From Chersky-806 sp038252255 (GTDB taxonomy: Bacteria; Actinomycetota; Acidimicrobiia; IMCC26256; JAENVU01), in assembly GCA_038252255.1 (NCBI GenBank), contig JBBSAM010000008.1, positions 1 to 64,000 on the forward strand: a stretch of 64,000 nucleotides of DNA, given 5' to 3'. The translations under genes and the position numbers were made by a program. A model generated the notes under the pieces. The model had not been told where the DNA came from and searched no databases. It saw only the letters and a list, made by a program, of their open reading frames with translations. How positions within the stretch are numbered: position 1 is the stretch's first letter; each line of letters opens with the position of its first letter. This document shows, one piece after another, positions 1-7,936 of the stretch.

Positions 1-1125
1 CGTGCGCTGGCCGACGAGCTGGTGGCGCGGCGCCGGGAGATGGACCGCCAAGAAGCCGACTTCGCCCGCCTCGCCTGGGCGGCGCATGTCCGCGGGGTCG
101 GCGCGGTGGATGGCGCGGCGTCCACCGCGGCGTGGTTACGGCACCGGGCCGGCATGCGCGAAGGCGACGCGAGAGCCGCGATCGAATGCGGCGAGGCCAC
201 CGGCGTGTTGGCCGAGACCGGCCGGGCCTGGCGATCCGGTGAGATCTCCACCGGCGCCGCCCGCACGATCATCGCCGCCCGGATCGAGGGCCACGACAGC
301 CAGCTCCTCGCCGTGGAGCCCCGCCTCCTGTTCCACGCCCGTGCCGGTGACCTGCGCAGCCTGCGGACCGCGATCGCCCACTTCCGCCACCTCGCCCTCG
401 CCGATGGCACGAACCCCGGCGAACGCGACGGCCTCTACCTCTCCTAGACCTTCGACGGTCGCACCGTCCTCAACGGCGAGCTCGACAGCCTCGCCGCCGA
501 GACCGTCACCACCACCCTCCACGCATTCCGCGACCCACCCACCACCGGTGACCCTCGCACCAGCGCGCAACGCAACGCCGCCGCGCTCGTCCAGATCTGC
601 AGCGTCGCGCTCACCCACCTCGGCGACGTCGACAAAGACACCACGCATCTCTCGGTCGTCATCGACTGGAACACCCTCACCCAACGCCAGCCGGGCCGCC
701 TCGACGGCGAGTTCACCGGCCCCATCCACCCCCACGACATCGAACGACTGCTCTGCGACACCACCATCAGCCGCATCGTCACCGGACCCGACTCCCTGCC
801 CATCAACCTCGGCCGCGCCCGACGCAGCCCCTCCGCCGCACTGCGACGCGCCATCGTCGCACGCGACCAGGGCTGCCGATTCCCCGGCTGCAACCGGCCC
901 CCCGGCTGGTGCCAAGCCCACCACATCCACCCCTGGCACGCCGGCGGCCCCACCAACCGCGACAACCTCATCCTCCTCTGCGACCACCACCACAGCGTCG
1001 TCCACCAACCCGACTGGACCCTCACCTTCAACGGCCAGGACCTCCACATCCACCGCCCGGACGGAACCGAACTCCTCCCCGAAACCAGACCCGGACCAGA
1101 CCCATCACCCGGACCAGACCCATGA
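1..1125 (+). pseudogene. DUF222 / HNH endonuclease (13E12 family), interrupted by an in-frame stop, 5' end outside window
   Basis: Frame 1 reads from the first base through a helical DUF222 region into a C-terminal HNH nuclease: CRFPGC begins near nt 874, then HHIHPW, NRDNL and CDHHH, which supply the zinc cysteines and the HNH residues. Reading ends at TGA 1123-1125. A TAG at 445-447 breaks the frame after LYLS, and coding resumes at once in the same frame (TFDGRTVLNGELD). This is therefore a point nonsense change (CAG to TAG would be one substitution), not a frameshift. DUF222-HNH genes are multicopy and poorly characterised in actinobacteria. It is either a decayed copy or a sequencing/assembly error; a downstream restart could still yield the HNH part. 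The true start lies before the window. Confidence 0.85.
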
Positions 1126-1338
1126 CCGACCCGACCCTCCCGCCAAACCAAAGAACCGTCCCCACCCCGACGCGCCCGCGCGAGATCCGAATCGATCCCG
1201 GCATCAGCGATCCGGACGGGTGTGCGTCCGCCGAGCGAGTTGGGTGAGCGCCCTTTGCGAACGCCTTGTCTGAGCGAACGGACGTATGCGCGCTCGTTTC
1301 GCGGGATCACCAGCGCGATCGAGACGCGGATTCAGTCG

Positions 1339-2115
1339 TCAGGCGGGCATGCAGGTGCCGCCGTCGACGCAGAGGGTCTGGCCCGTGACCAGCTCGGCGT
1401 CGTCGGAGGCGAAGAACACCGCGGTGCCGGTGAGGTGCTCGGCTTCGAGCGGCCGCTTCATCGCGCTCATCATCGGCAGCATCCCGATGAACTCCTCGGG
1501 CACGATCTTCTTGGTCGCCTCGGTCATGGTGACGCCCGGCGAGATGCAGTTGACCGTCACGTTGTACTGGCCGAGTTGGCTGGCGAGGAACTTCGTGAGC
1601 CCGATCACGCTCCACTTGGTCTGGCTGTACGTGAACGCGCCGAGGCCGTGGAACTCGCCCATGGGGGCCATGTTGTAGAGGTACGCCGCGTCGGACGACT
1701 GGTTCACGATGCGACCCCACCGCTGCTCGACCATGGTCGGCGAGACGGCTTTGGCCATCAGCCAGGCGCCGTGCAGGTTCACCGCGAACACCTTCTGCAG
1801 GTACTCGTAGTCGTTGTTCTCGTTGTCGATGTCGTAGTAGAGCGCGGCGTTGTTGAGCAGGATGTCGATCTTGCCGAACTGCTCGATCGTGGCCGCGGCG
1901 CAGTCCAGGGTGGACTGCTCGTCCGAGATGTCGGTGAGCTGGAAGACCACCTCGCCGGAGCCCTCGAGCTGCTTCATGGCCGACGCGGCGCGATCCTCGT
2001 TGATCTCCGCCACCACGACCTTGGCCCCTTCGGCGAGGAACCGCTCGGCGTACGCCAGGCCGATGCCCTGACCCGCCCCGGTGATGATCGCGACCTTGTC
2101 CTGGAGTCGACCCAT
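1339..2115 (-). CDS. SDR-family NAD(P)-dependent oxidoreductase
   Basis: A 258-residue classical short-chain dehydrogenase/reductase. The Rossmann motif TGAGQGIG is at residues 12-19, NNAA at 88-91, the catalytic Ser at 140/141 and YSQTK (Y163, K167) in the active site, followed by the PGV motif. The family reversibly oxidises a hydroxyl to a ketone with NAD(P). The gene follows the MaoC-type gene at 2155-2655 by 39 bp on the same strand, so the pair probably forms an operon in which a hydratase makes a hydroxyacyl thioester and the SDR oxidises it. The promoter region upstream of that gene carries the TGAC-N6-GTCA element. The exact substrate is unknown. Confidence 0.92.
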   Translation of the reverse strand: MGRLQDKVAIITGAGQGIGLAYAERFLAEGAKVVVAEINEDRAASAMKQLEGSGEVVFQLTDISDEQSTLDCAAATIEQFGKIDILLNNAALYYDIDNENNDYEYLQKVFAVNLHGAWLMAKAVSPTMVEQRWGRIVNQSSDAAYLYNMAPMGEFHGLGAFTYSQTKWSVIGLTKFLASQLGQYNVTVNCISPGVTMTEATKKIVPEEFIGMLPMMSAMKRPLEAEHLTGTAVFFASDDAELVTGQTLCVDGGTCMPA

Positions 2116-2154
2116 GCGCGTTGCGCTCCGTTCGGTTGTGGTGCGGTTCCCCGG

Positions 2155-2655
2155 CTACTTCTTGAGCCGGGCGATGAGATTGAACTGCTCGGTGACGACC
2201 GGTTCTCCCGAGTCGGCGTCCTTCCATTGTGTCTGGATGACCACGAACGTCATGTGCGCGGAGTCGGTCTCCTTCTCGTAGATGTCCATGACCTTCCCCT
2301 CGCCCGTGAGCACGTCGCCGACCTCGATCGGCCGGTGGTACTCGAACTCCTGCTCGCCGTGGAGCACCAACGCGCCCTTCCCGAAGAGCTCACCCATGAT
2401 CGAGTGCATCGGGTTCTGCCCGCTGGTGGGATCGGGCGGCTGGTTCTCGGCGAACGCGCCCCAGAACTGCATCGCGAACGTGAACGTGGGCGGTGCGGGG
2501 ATGTTCTCGAAGCCGGCCGCACGCGCCGCGTCCGCATTCCGGTAGACCTCGTTCGTGTCCTGGAGCGCAGCCGCGAAGCCGCTCACCGGACCCCGTTCGA
2601 CGGTGATCTTCCACGCGCCCGTCGGCTTGCCGATGACGCTCTTGTCGACGGTCAT
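2155..2655 (-). CDS. MaoC-type dehydratase, N-terminal (FAS1-like) domain protein
   Basis: A 166-residue single-domain hot-dog protein of the MaoC_dehydrat_N type. It has an AAGFENIPAPPTFTF segment at about residues 45-60, and the C-terminal half (HGEQEFEYHRPIEVGDVL) is typical of the family. Such proteins hydrate enoyl-CoA or enoyl-ACP, often as heterodimers with a second MaoC protein; a canonical MaoC partner occurs at 51447-51890. It is first in a minus-strand operon with the SDR at 1339-2115 and is divergent from the SDR at 2756. The 100-bp divergent promoter region holds a TGAC-N6-GTCA site. A role in beta-oxidation-like hydration is inferred. Confidence 0.85.
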   Translation of the reverse strand: MTVDKSVIGKPTGAWKITVERGPVSGFAAALQDTNEVYRNADAARAAGFENIPAPPTFTFAMQFWGAFAENQPPDPTSGQNPMHSIMGELFGKGALVLHGEQEFEYHRPIEVGDVLTGEGKVMDIYEKETDSAHMTFVVIQTQWKDADSGEPVVTEQFNLIARLKK

Positions 2656-2712
2656 GTGGCGTTGCTCCCCTGTACGTGCGTCTTGGCGGTTTCGTCAGAC
2701 GCCGCGCTAGCG

Positions 2713-2726
2713 TGACGCCGGCGTCA
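2713..2726. promoter_or_regulatory. TGAC-N6-GTCA operator-like palindrome (site 1)
   Basis: TGACGCCGGCGTCA is a perfect 14-bp palindrome in the divergent promoter between the MaoC gene (starts 2655, minus) and the SDR gene (starts 2756, plus). It is one of eight copies in the window, all in promoter or start regions of acyl-CoA catabolism genes. A TetR-type dimer is the likely ligand (inference). Confidence 0.7.
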
Positions 2727-2755
2727 GTTTTCAATGTGGGGGAAGGAACGCGCAA

Positions 2756-3691
2756 ATGGGCATGCTCGACGGGAAGGTCGCGATCGTCACCGGTGCCGGA
2801 AACGGCGTCGGCCGGGGCGAGGCGCTGATGCTCGCGGCGCATGGCGCGAAGGTCGTGGTCAACGACCTCGGCGGGTCCCTGAGCGGCGAGGGCTCGGACC
2901 AGCGCGTGGCCGACGAGGTGGTCAAGGTCATCGAGAGCCGGGGCGGCGAAGCCGTCGCGAACTACGACAGCGTGGCCGAGACGGAGAGTGCGGCGAACAT
3001 CGTCAAGACCGCGATCGACAGCTTCGGGCGCCTCGACGTGCTCGTGAACAACGCCGGGGTGCTCAGGGACAAAATGATGTTCTCGATGCCCCCCGAGGAC
3101 TTCGACGCCGTCATCAAGGTCCACATGTACGGCGCCTTCAACACGATGCACCACGCCTCGGCGTACTGGCGCAACGAGTCGAAGGAAGGCCGCCAGCCCA
3201 GCGCTTCGATCGTGAACACGGTCTCGAGCGCCGGCCTCCAGGGCCAGGCGAGCCAGATCAACTACGGCGCGGCCAAGGCCGGGATCGCCGCGATGACGAT
3301 CATCGCCAGCCTCGAGCTCGGCCGTTACGGCGTGCGGGCCAACTGCATCGGCCCCGGCGGGTTCACCCGGATGGTCGGCGTCGCCCGGCCGGACATCGAG
3401 ATCAAGCAGCCCGACGAGTACGAGGAGTACACGCCGATGAACCCGGGGAACTCGGCGCCGGCCGTCGTGTTCCTCGCGTCGGACGACTCCAAGCCGCTCA
3501 CCGGCCAGGTGCTGCGCATGGTCGGCAACTCGCTGTGCGTCTACAAGCCCTGGGAGATGGGCGAGGAGTTCTACGCCACCGACAAGGAAGGGAACCCCAC
3601 TCAGTGGGACCCGGCCGACATCGGTCGCATCCTCGGGCGGTACCACTTCAAGACGATGAACCCCGGCATCGACGCCCAGCGCCGGGCGTAA
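2756..3691 (+). CDS. SDR, MFE-2-like (3R)-hydroxyacyl-CoA dehydrogenase type
   Basis: A 311-residue SDR. It has TGAGNGVG at residues 12-19, the VVVNDLGG strand (33-40) characteristic of peroxisomal MFE-2 and actinobacterial Hsd4A-like enzymes, NNAG at 98-101, catalytic Ser 157/158 and Y170-x3-K174. These enzymes oxidise hydroxyacyl-CoA (some also 17-hydroxysteroids) with NAD. The ATG at 2756 follows a GGAAGGA ribosome binding site. It heads an operon with a crotonase (10-bp gap) and a thiolase-like gene, giving hydration, oxidation and cleavage functions in order. The C-terminal ~60 residues extend past the core SDR fold, as in related proteins. Paralogues lie at 21537 and 50508. Confidence 0.92.
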   Translation: MGMLDGKVAIVTGAGNGVGRGEALMLAAHGAKVVVNDLGGSLSGEGSDQRVADEVVKVIESRGGEAVANYDSVAETESAANIVKTAIDSFGRLDVLVNNAGVLRDKMMFSMPPEDFDAVIKVHMYGAFNTMHHASAYWRNESKEGRQPSASIVNTVSSAGLQGQASQINYGAAKAGIAAMTIIASLELGRYGVRANCIGPGGFTRMVGVARPDIEIKQPDEYEEYTPMNPGNSAPAVVFLASDDSKPLTGQVLRMVGNSLCVYKPWEMGEEFYATDKEGNPTQWDPADIGRILGRYHFKTMNPGIDAQRRA

Positions 3692-3701
3692 CCCGGTTCC
3701 C

Positions 3702-4538
3702 TTGAGCACCGACTTCAGCTTCGAGACGCTCGGCTACGAGGAGCGGGCGGGCGTCGCGTACGTCACGCTGAACCGGCCGAAGCAGCTGAACGCGTTCAAC
3801 TCGGTGATGCAGCGCGAGCTGCGCTCGCTGTGGCGCGGGCTCCGCCGTCACGACGACGTGCGTTGCGTCGTGCTCACCGGCGCGGGCGAGAAGGCCTTCT
3901 GCACCGGCATCGACCGCATGGAGCAGATGGGTGGTGAGGGCGAGACCACGTTCTCCGAGGACGACGCGATCGGCTCCGGCAGCACCCCGTTCATGTTCAA
4001 CGATCCGGGCGACAACATCGGGCCGAAGAGCTGCGACCTCTGGAAGCCGGTCATCGCCGCGGTCAACGGCATGGCGTGCGGCGGCGCGTTCTACATGCTC
4101 GGCGAGGTGGAGTTCATCATCGCGGCCGAGACGGCCACCTTCTTCGACCCGCACGTGACGTACGGGATGACGGCGGCCTTCGAGCCGATCCACATGTCCG
4201 GGATCATGCCGTTCACCGAGATCATGCGGATCTCCCTGCTCGGCAACTACGAGCGCCTCTCGGCCAAGCGAGCGTGCGAGATCGGGATGGTCTCCGAAGT
4301 CGCGCCGCCGGGCGAGCTCATGGACCGGGCCACGTGGGCGGCCGAGGCCATCGCGTCCCAGCCGGCGCTCGCGATCGAAGGAACGGTGCGCGCCATCTGG
4401 GGTGCACGCGAGCTCGGCGCGCGGCAGGCACTGAAGCTGGGCTACGCGTACGTGGCGATGGGAACCCACCCCGATTCGATCGCCGAAGGGCAGAAGACGT
4501 TCGAATCCGGGAAGCGCATCGATTGGAGACTTCGGTAA
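3702..4538 (+). CDS. Enoyl-CoA hydratase/isomerase (crotonase) family protein
   Basis: A 278-residue crotonase-fold protein with a TTG start 10 bp after the SDR. The oxyanion-hole segments are visible: AFCTGID (about 66-71) and NGMACGGAF (122-130). The two glutamates of canonical hydratases are not seen: the GGGxE position reads GGAFYM and the PExxxG position reads DPHVTYG. The reaction may therefore be isomerisation, hydrolysis or C-C cleavage rather than simple hydration. It is followed 3 bp later by the thiolase-like gene at 4542, so the two are almost certainly co-transcribed with the upstream SDR. Confidence 0.88.
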   Translation: MSTDFSFETLGYEERAGVAYVTLNRPKQLNAFNSVMQRELRSLWRGLRRHDDVRCVVLTGAGEKAFCTGIDRMEQMGGEGETTFSEDDAIGSGSTPFMFNDPGDNIGPKSCDLWKPVIAAVNGMACGGAFYMLGEVEFIIAAETATFFDPHVTYGMTAAFEPIHMSGIMPFTEIMRISLLGNYERLSAKRACEIGMVSEVAPPGELMDRATWAAEAIASQPALAIEGTVRAIWGARELGARQALKLGYAYVAMGTHPDSIAEGQKTFESGKRIDWRLR

Positions 4539-4541
4539 ATC

Positions 4542-5687
4542 GTGACTGGCCGGGTAGCAATCGTGGGTGCCGCGTTGTCGGACTGCGGGCGCGTCGACAC
4601 GAAGTCTCCGTTCGAGCTCCACTACCAGGGCGCCAAGCGCGCGCTCGACGATGCGGGCCTGACCAAGGCGGACGTCGACGGACTCGGCTCCAACGGCATG
4701 GGACTCCTCGCGCCGGTGGAGATCGCCGAGTACCTCGGCCTGCGTCCGACCTGGATCGACGGGACGGGCGTCGGCGGCGCGACGTGGGTCGTGATGGCCG
4801 AGCACGCGGTGGAGGCCATCCTGGCCGGTCACGCCGAAACGATCGTGCTCGTCTACGGCTCGACGATGCGCGCGGACCTCAAGGCAAAGCGGCGCCGGGC
4901 CAACCTCGCGTTCGGTACCCGGGGGCCGGTGCAGTTCGACGCGCCATACGGCCACGCACTGATCGCCAAGTACGCGATGGCGACCCGCCGGCACATGTAC
5001 GAGTTCGGCACGACGATCGAGCAGCTCGCCGAGATCGCCGTCTCGTCGCGGTTCAACGCGGGGCTGAACCCCGACGCGTACTACCGGGACCCGATCACCA
5101 TCGAGGACGTCCAGTCGTCGCCGATGATCGCGGACCCGCTCACCAAGCTGCACTGCTGCATCCGCTCCGACGGCGGCGGTGCAGTCGTGCTCACGTCGGA
5201 GGAACGGGCCAAGGATCTCAAGCGCCCGCCGGTTTGGGTGCTCGGTTCGGGTGAGACGAGCAGCCACACCACGATGAGCGAATGGCAGGACTTCACCGAG
5301 GCTCCCGCGATCCGGTCCGGCAAGCTCGCGTTCGAGCGGGCGGGGATCACACCGGCAGACGTGGACACGTGCCAGATCTACGACGCGTTCACCTCGATGG
5401 TGCTGCTCTCGCTCGAGGCGCTCGGCTTCTGCGGCAAGGGCGAGGGCGGCGCGTTCGTCGAGGACGGCAAGCTGCGGGTCGGTGGCGCGTTGCCCACGAA
5501 CACCGACGGCGGTGGCCTCTCGTCGTGCCACCCGGGCATGCGCGGCATGTTCCTGATGGTCGAGGCGGTGAAGCAGCTGCGCGGTGAGGCCGGCGCTCGC
5601 CAGGTTCCCGACGCCCGGATCGCGTGCGTGAACGGGACCGGCGGCTGGTTCTCCTCTGCCGCCACCCTCCTCCTCGGCCTCGACTGA
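4542..5687 (+). CDS. Thiolase-fold protein lacking the nucleophilic Cys (Ltp2-like lipid-transfer/aldolase type)
   Basis: A 381-residue thiolase-superfamily protein (GTG start). Where degradative thiolases have ENACxSG, this one reads DGTGVGGATW (about 73-82), so the acyl-carrying Cys is replaced by Gly. The C-terminal half has YDAFTSMV (Tyr about 280), LGFCGKGEGGAFVEDGK and LPTNTDGGGLS, which resemble Ltp2-type proteins that catalyse retro-aldol side-chain cleavage in sterol degradation, usually with a DUF35 partner. Here the later region reads LSSCHPGMRG. The closest DUF35 domain in the window is fused to the gene at 18055. It ends an operon with the SDR and crotonase. Aldolase function is inference; a non-catalytic carrier role is possible. 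Confidence 0.8.
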   Translation: MTGRVAIVGAALSDCGRVDTKSPFELHYQGAKRALDDAGLTKADVDGLGSNGMGLLAPVEIAEYLGLRPTWIDGTGVGGATWVVMAEHAVEAILAGHAETIVLVYGSTMRADLKAKRRRANLAFGTRGPVQFDAPYGHALIAKYAMATRRHMYEFGTTIEQLAEIAVSSRFNAGLNPDAYYRDPITIEDVQSSPMIADPLTKLHCCIRSDGGGAVVLTSEERAKDLKRPPVWVLGSGETSSHTTMSEWQDFTEAPAIRSGKLAFERAGITPADVDTCQIYDAFTSMVLLSLEALGFCGKGEGGAFVEDGKLRVGGALPTNTDGGGLSSCHPGMRGMFLMVEAVKQLRGEAGARQVPDARIACVNGTGGWFSSAATLLLGLD

Positions 5688-5692
5688 CCCCC

Positions 5693-5746
5693 CCGCCGTT
5701 TGTGTCGGATGGTTCCCCTGAGGACCCAAGTGGCACAAGCGGCGGA
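5693..5746. terminator. Bidirectional terminator-like hairpin, dispersed repeat family A copy 1
   Basis: Arms CCGCCGTTTGTG (5693-5704) and CACAAGCGGCGG (5734-5745) form a 12-bp stem with one G-T pair, and an inner GGTTCC/GGACC can extend the structure. It lies between convergent genes (thiolase-like ending 5687, TetR ending 5763). An ungapped 54-bp homologue with 43 identical positions by hand alignment is at 49527-49580, also between convergent genes. Confidence 0.65.
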
Positions 5747-5762
5747 GCGTTCTGGGGTGGGG

Positions 5763-6419
5763 TCAGGCTGCGGCGGCGCCGAAGAAGCCCCGGTGGATGA
5801 GCGTGGTGAGCGACGTGAGCATCTTGTCGTCGTCGAAGCCGAGATCACGGGAGGAGAGCGCGTAGCTGAACCGCTCGACGAGCGCCATGAGCGCGGCCAC
5901 CGCGGCGGTGGAGTCACCCGGTTGCGACCCGCTCCGCTCCATCTGGCGGCCCAGCGCGCTCGCGATGTTGGTGAACGCGCGGACGCCGAGCCGGTCCACC
6001 TCCCGATCGCTGACCTGATCCTCCATCCACGCCCGGATCACGACCCCGTACCGCCGGTAGGTGGTGACGAAACGCTCGAGGAACGCGCGCAGCTGCACGA
6101 AGCCGTCCTCGGTGGCATCGATCGGTCCGATCTCCGCGGCAAGCGCGTCCATCTCCTGCGCGCAGTCCACCGCGAGCGCCCGCAGCAGGTCCTCCTTGTT
6201 GGCGAAGTAGAGGTAGAAGGTGCCGTGCGAGGTACGGGCGGCACGCACGATGTCGTCCACCCGGCTCTGGTGGTACCCGCGCTCGGCGAAGACGCGCATG
6301 CCCGCGTCCGACAGCCGGCGCATCGTCTTGCGGCCCTGCGCCCGCAGCTCGCGTTGACGAGCCGGCGTCCCGGCCGCGGCGCGCTGGCCGCGTGCAGAGT
6401 TGTGCGATCCTGAGCCCAT
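5763..6419 (-). CDS. TetR/AcrR-family transcriptional regulator (paralogue of the one at 52011)
   Basis: A 218-residue TetR-type repressor. Its N-terminal helix-turn-helix region (about 25-85) contains AERGYHQSRVDDIV followed by SHGTFYLYFANKEDL, almost the same as in the regulator at 52011. The C-terminal ligand domain is helical and differs more. Its ATG (6419) overlaps the ATG of the divergent acyl-CoA ligase (6418), so at least one of these starts may really lie further in; no clear TGAC-N6-GTCA site is present here. TetR regulators beside CoA ligases usually sense an acyl-CoA, which makes local control of the ligase/dehydrogenase operon plausible. Confidence 0.9.
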   Translation of the reverse strand: MGSGSHNSARGQRAAAGTPARQRELRAQGRKTMRRLSDAGMRVFAERGYHQSRVDDIVRAARTSHGTFYLYFANKEDLLRALAVDCAQEMDALAAEIGPIDATEDGFVQLRAFLERFVTTYRRYGVVIRAWMEDQVSDREVDRLGVRAFTNIASALGRQMERSGSQPGDSTAAVAALMALVERFSYALSSRDLGFDDDKMLTSLTTLIHRGFFGAAAA

Positions 6420-7887
6420 GCTTCCCCAGACGACGCGCGAGGCCGCTCGCCAGTTCGGCGATGCTACTGCCTACGTCACCGAGGACGGCCGGGCGCTCTC
6501 GTACACATTCCTCGACCGCATGTCGGACACCGTCGCCGCGGGACTCGCGACGCGCGGCGTGGGCATCGGCGACGTCGTCGCGCTCGTCCTCCCGCCGGGA
6601 CCCGAGTACCTCCTTGCGTACCTGGGCGCGGCCAAGGTCGGCGCGATCACCACCGGGATCAACGATCGTCTCTCGCCGCCGGAACGCGACGGCCTCTTGG
6701 CGCGTGCGCATCCCCGGCTCGTCCTTGCCGGCCCCGGCCTGGAACCCGACTCGACGACCGGGGGCCTCGTCAGCTGCGCCTCGCTCGACGACCTTCCCCA
6801 AGCCTCCGAGACCCCGCCCGCGCTGCCTGATGATCCGGACCGGCCGGTCGCGATCATCTTCACCTCGGGCACGACGGGCGCGCCGAAGGGTGCGCTGTAC
6901 ACGAACCGGCAGCTCGCATTCATCACGCACACCGACGTCGGAGAGACCTGGGGCGGCGGCACGCGCAGCTTCACCGGCACCTCGTTCGCACACCTCGGCT
7001 TCATGACCAAGCTGGCCGGCAACCTGCGCCGCGGCGGTACGAGCTTCATCATGAAGCGTTGGCGGGCCGACGCCGCGTTGCGCCTCGTCGAGCGCGAGCG
7101 GATGACCACGGTCGCCGGCGTACCGACGCAGCTCGCGCTGATGCTCGCCGATCCCGGCTTCGACGGCTTCGATCTCGAGAGCGTCCGGTACCTCGTCGTC
7201 GGCGGCGGACCGGTAACGCCCGGGCTGGCCGAGGAGGCGCGCGCGCGGTTCGGCGCGGCACTCGCCACGCGGTACTCGTGCACCGAGGCCGGCATCGGGC
7301 TCGGCACCGCGTTTGACGATCCCGCCGAGGACGCGGTGCTGAGCGTCGGGCGCCCACACCCGTCGGTCGAGCTCGCGGTGCTGGACGAGTCCGATGCCGC
7401 GGTGACCGTCGGTGAGGTCGGGCGGGTCTGCATCCGCTCGCAAGCGGTGATGAGCGGGTACTGGCGTGACCCGGACGCGACGCGGGCCGCGTTCACGGCC
7501 GACGGCTTCGTCCGCACGGGTGACCTGGGCTGGGTCGACGACCGGGGCCGGCTCCGGCTCGTCGGTCGCAGCAAGGAGATGTACGTGCGCGGCGGGTACA
7601 ACGTCTACCCGGTCGAGGTCGAAGGCGTGCTCTCCGCGCACCCGGGCGTCGCTGCCGTGGCGATCGTGCCCCGGCCGGACCCGGTGATGGGCGAGGTCGG
7701 CGTCGCGGTCGTCGTTCCCCGCGACGCGTCGCGGCCCCCCGCACTGGACGAGCTGCGCGCGTTCGCCCGCGACCAGCTCGCCGGGTACAAGCTGCCGGAG
7801 GCCATCCGGATCGCGGAGTCACTCCCCCTCACCCCGGCGGAGAAGGTCGACCGCCCCGCCCTCGCGCGCGTCCTCGAACAACCCTGA
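6418..7887 (+). CDS. Acyl-CoA synthetase (AMP-dependent ligase, ANL superfamily)
   Basis: 489 residues from ATG 6418 (a GTG at 6400 would add 6). It activates a carboxylic acid to acyl-AMP and then acyl-CoA. Visible motifs are the phosphate loop FTSGTTGAPKG (about 150-160), YSCTEAG in the A5 region, RTGDLGW and the hinge DDRGRLRLVGRSKEM. The C-terminal catalytic-lysine segment reads LPLTPAEKVDR. The length is typical of fatty or aromatic acid ligases. An acyl-CoA dehydrogenase follows after 49 bp, so activation and the first oxidation are coupled. It is divergent from a TetR gene with overlapping start codons. The substrate is unknown. Confidence 0.9.
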   Translation: MLPQTTREAARQFGDATAYVTEDGRALSYTFLDRMSDTVAAGLATRGVGIGDVVALVLPPGPEYLLAYLGAAKVGAITTGINDRLSPPERDGLLARAHPRLVLAGPGLEPDSTTGGLVSCASLDDLPQASETPPALPDDPDRPVAIIFTSGTTGAPKGALYTNRQLAFITHTDVGETWGGGTRSFTGTSFAHLGFMTKLAGNLRRGGTSFIMKRWRADAALRLVERERMTTVAGVPTQLALMLADPGFDGFDLESVRYLVVGGGPVTPGLAEEARARFGAALATRYSCTEAGIGLGTAFDDPAEDAVLSVGRPHPSVELAVLDESDAAVTVGEVGRVCIRSQAVMSGYWRDPDATRAAFTADGFVRTGDLGWVDDRGRLRLVGRSKEMYVRGGYNVYPVEVEGVLSAHPGVAAVAIVPRPDPVMGEVGVAVVVPRDASRPPALDELRAFARDQLAGYKLPEAIRIAESLPLTPAEKVDRPALARVLEQP

Positions 7888-7936
7888 CCCCCCCGACCGC
7901 CATCTCCTGCGAGCCGGCCGGATACTGTCGCCCCGC

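Noticed and set aside
1222..2715. Plus-strand 497-codon ORF opposite the SDR/MaoC genes
   Set aside because: Val/Leu/Arg/Glu-rich shadow translation; the minus strand has complete SDR and hot-dog motifs.
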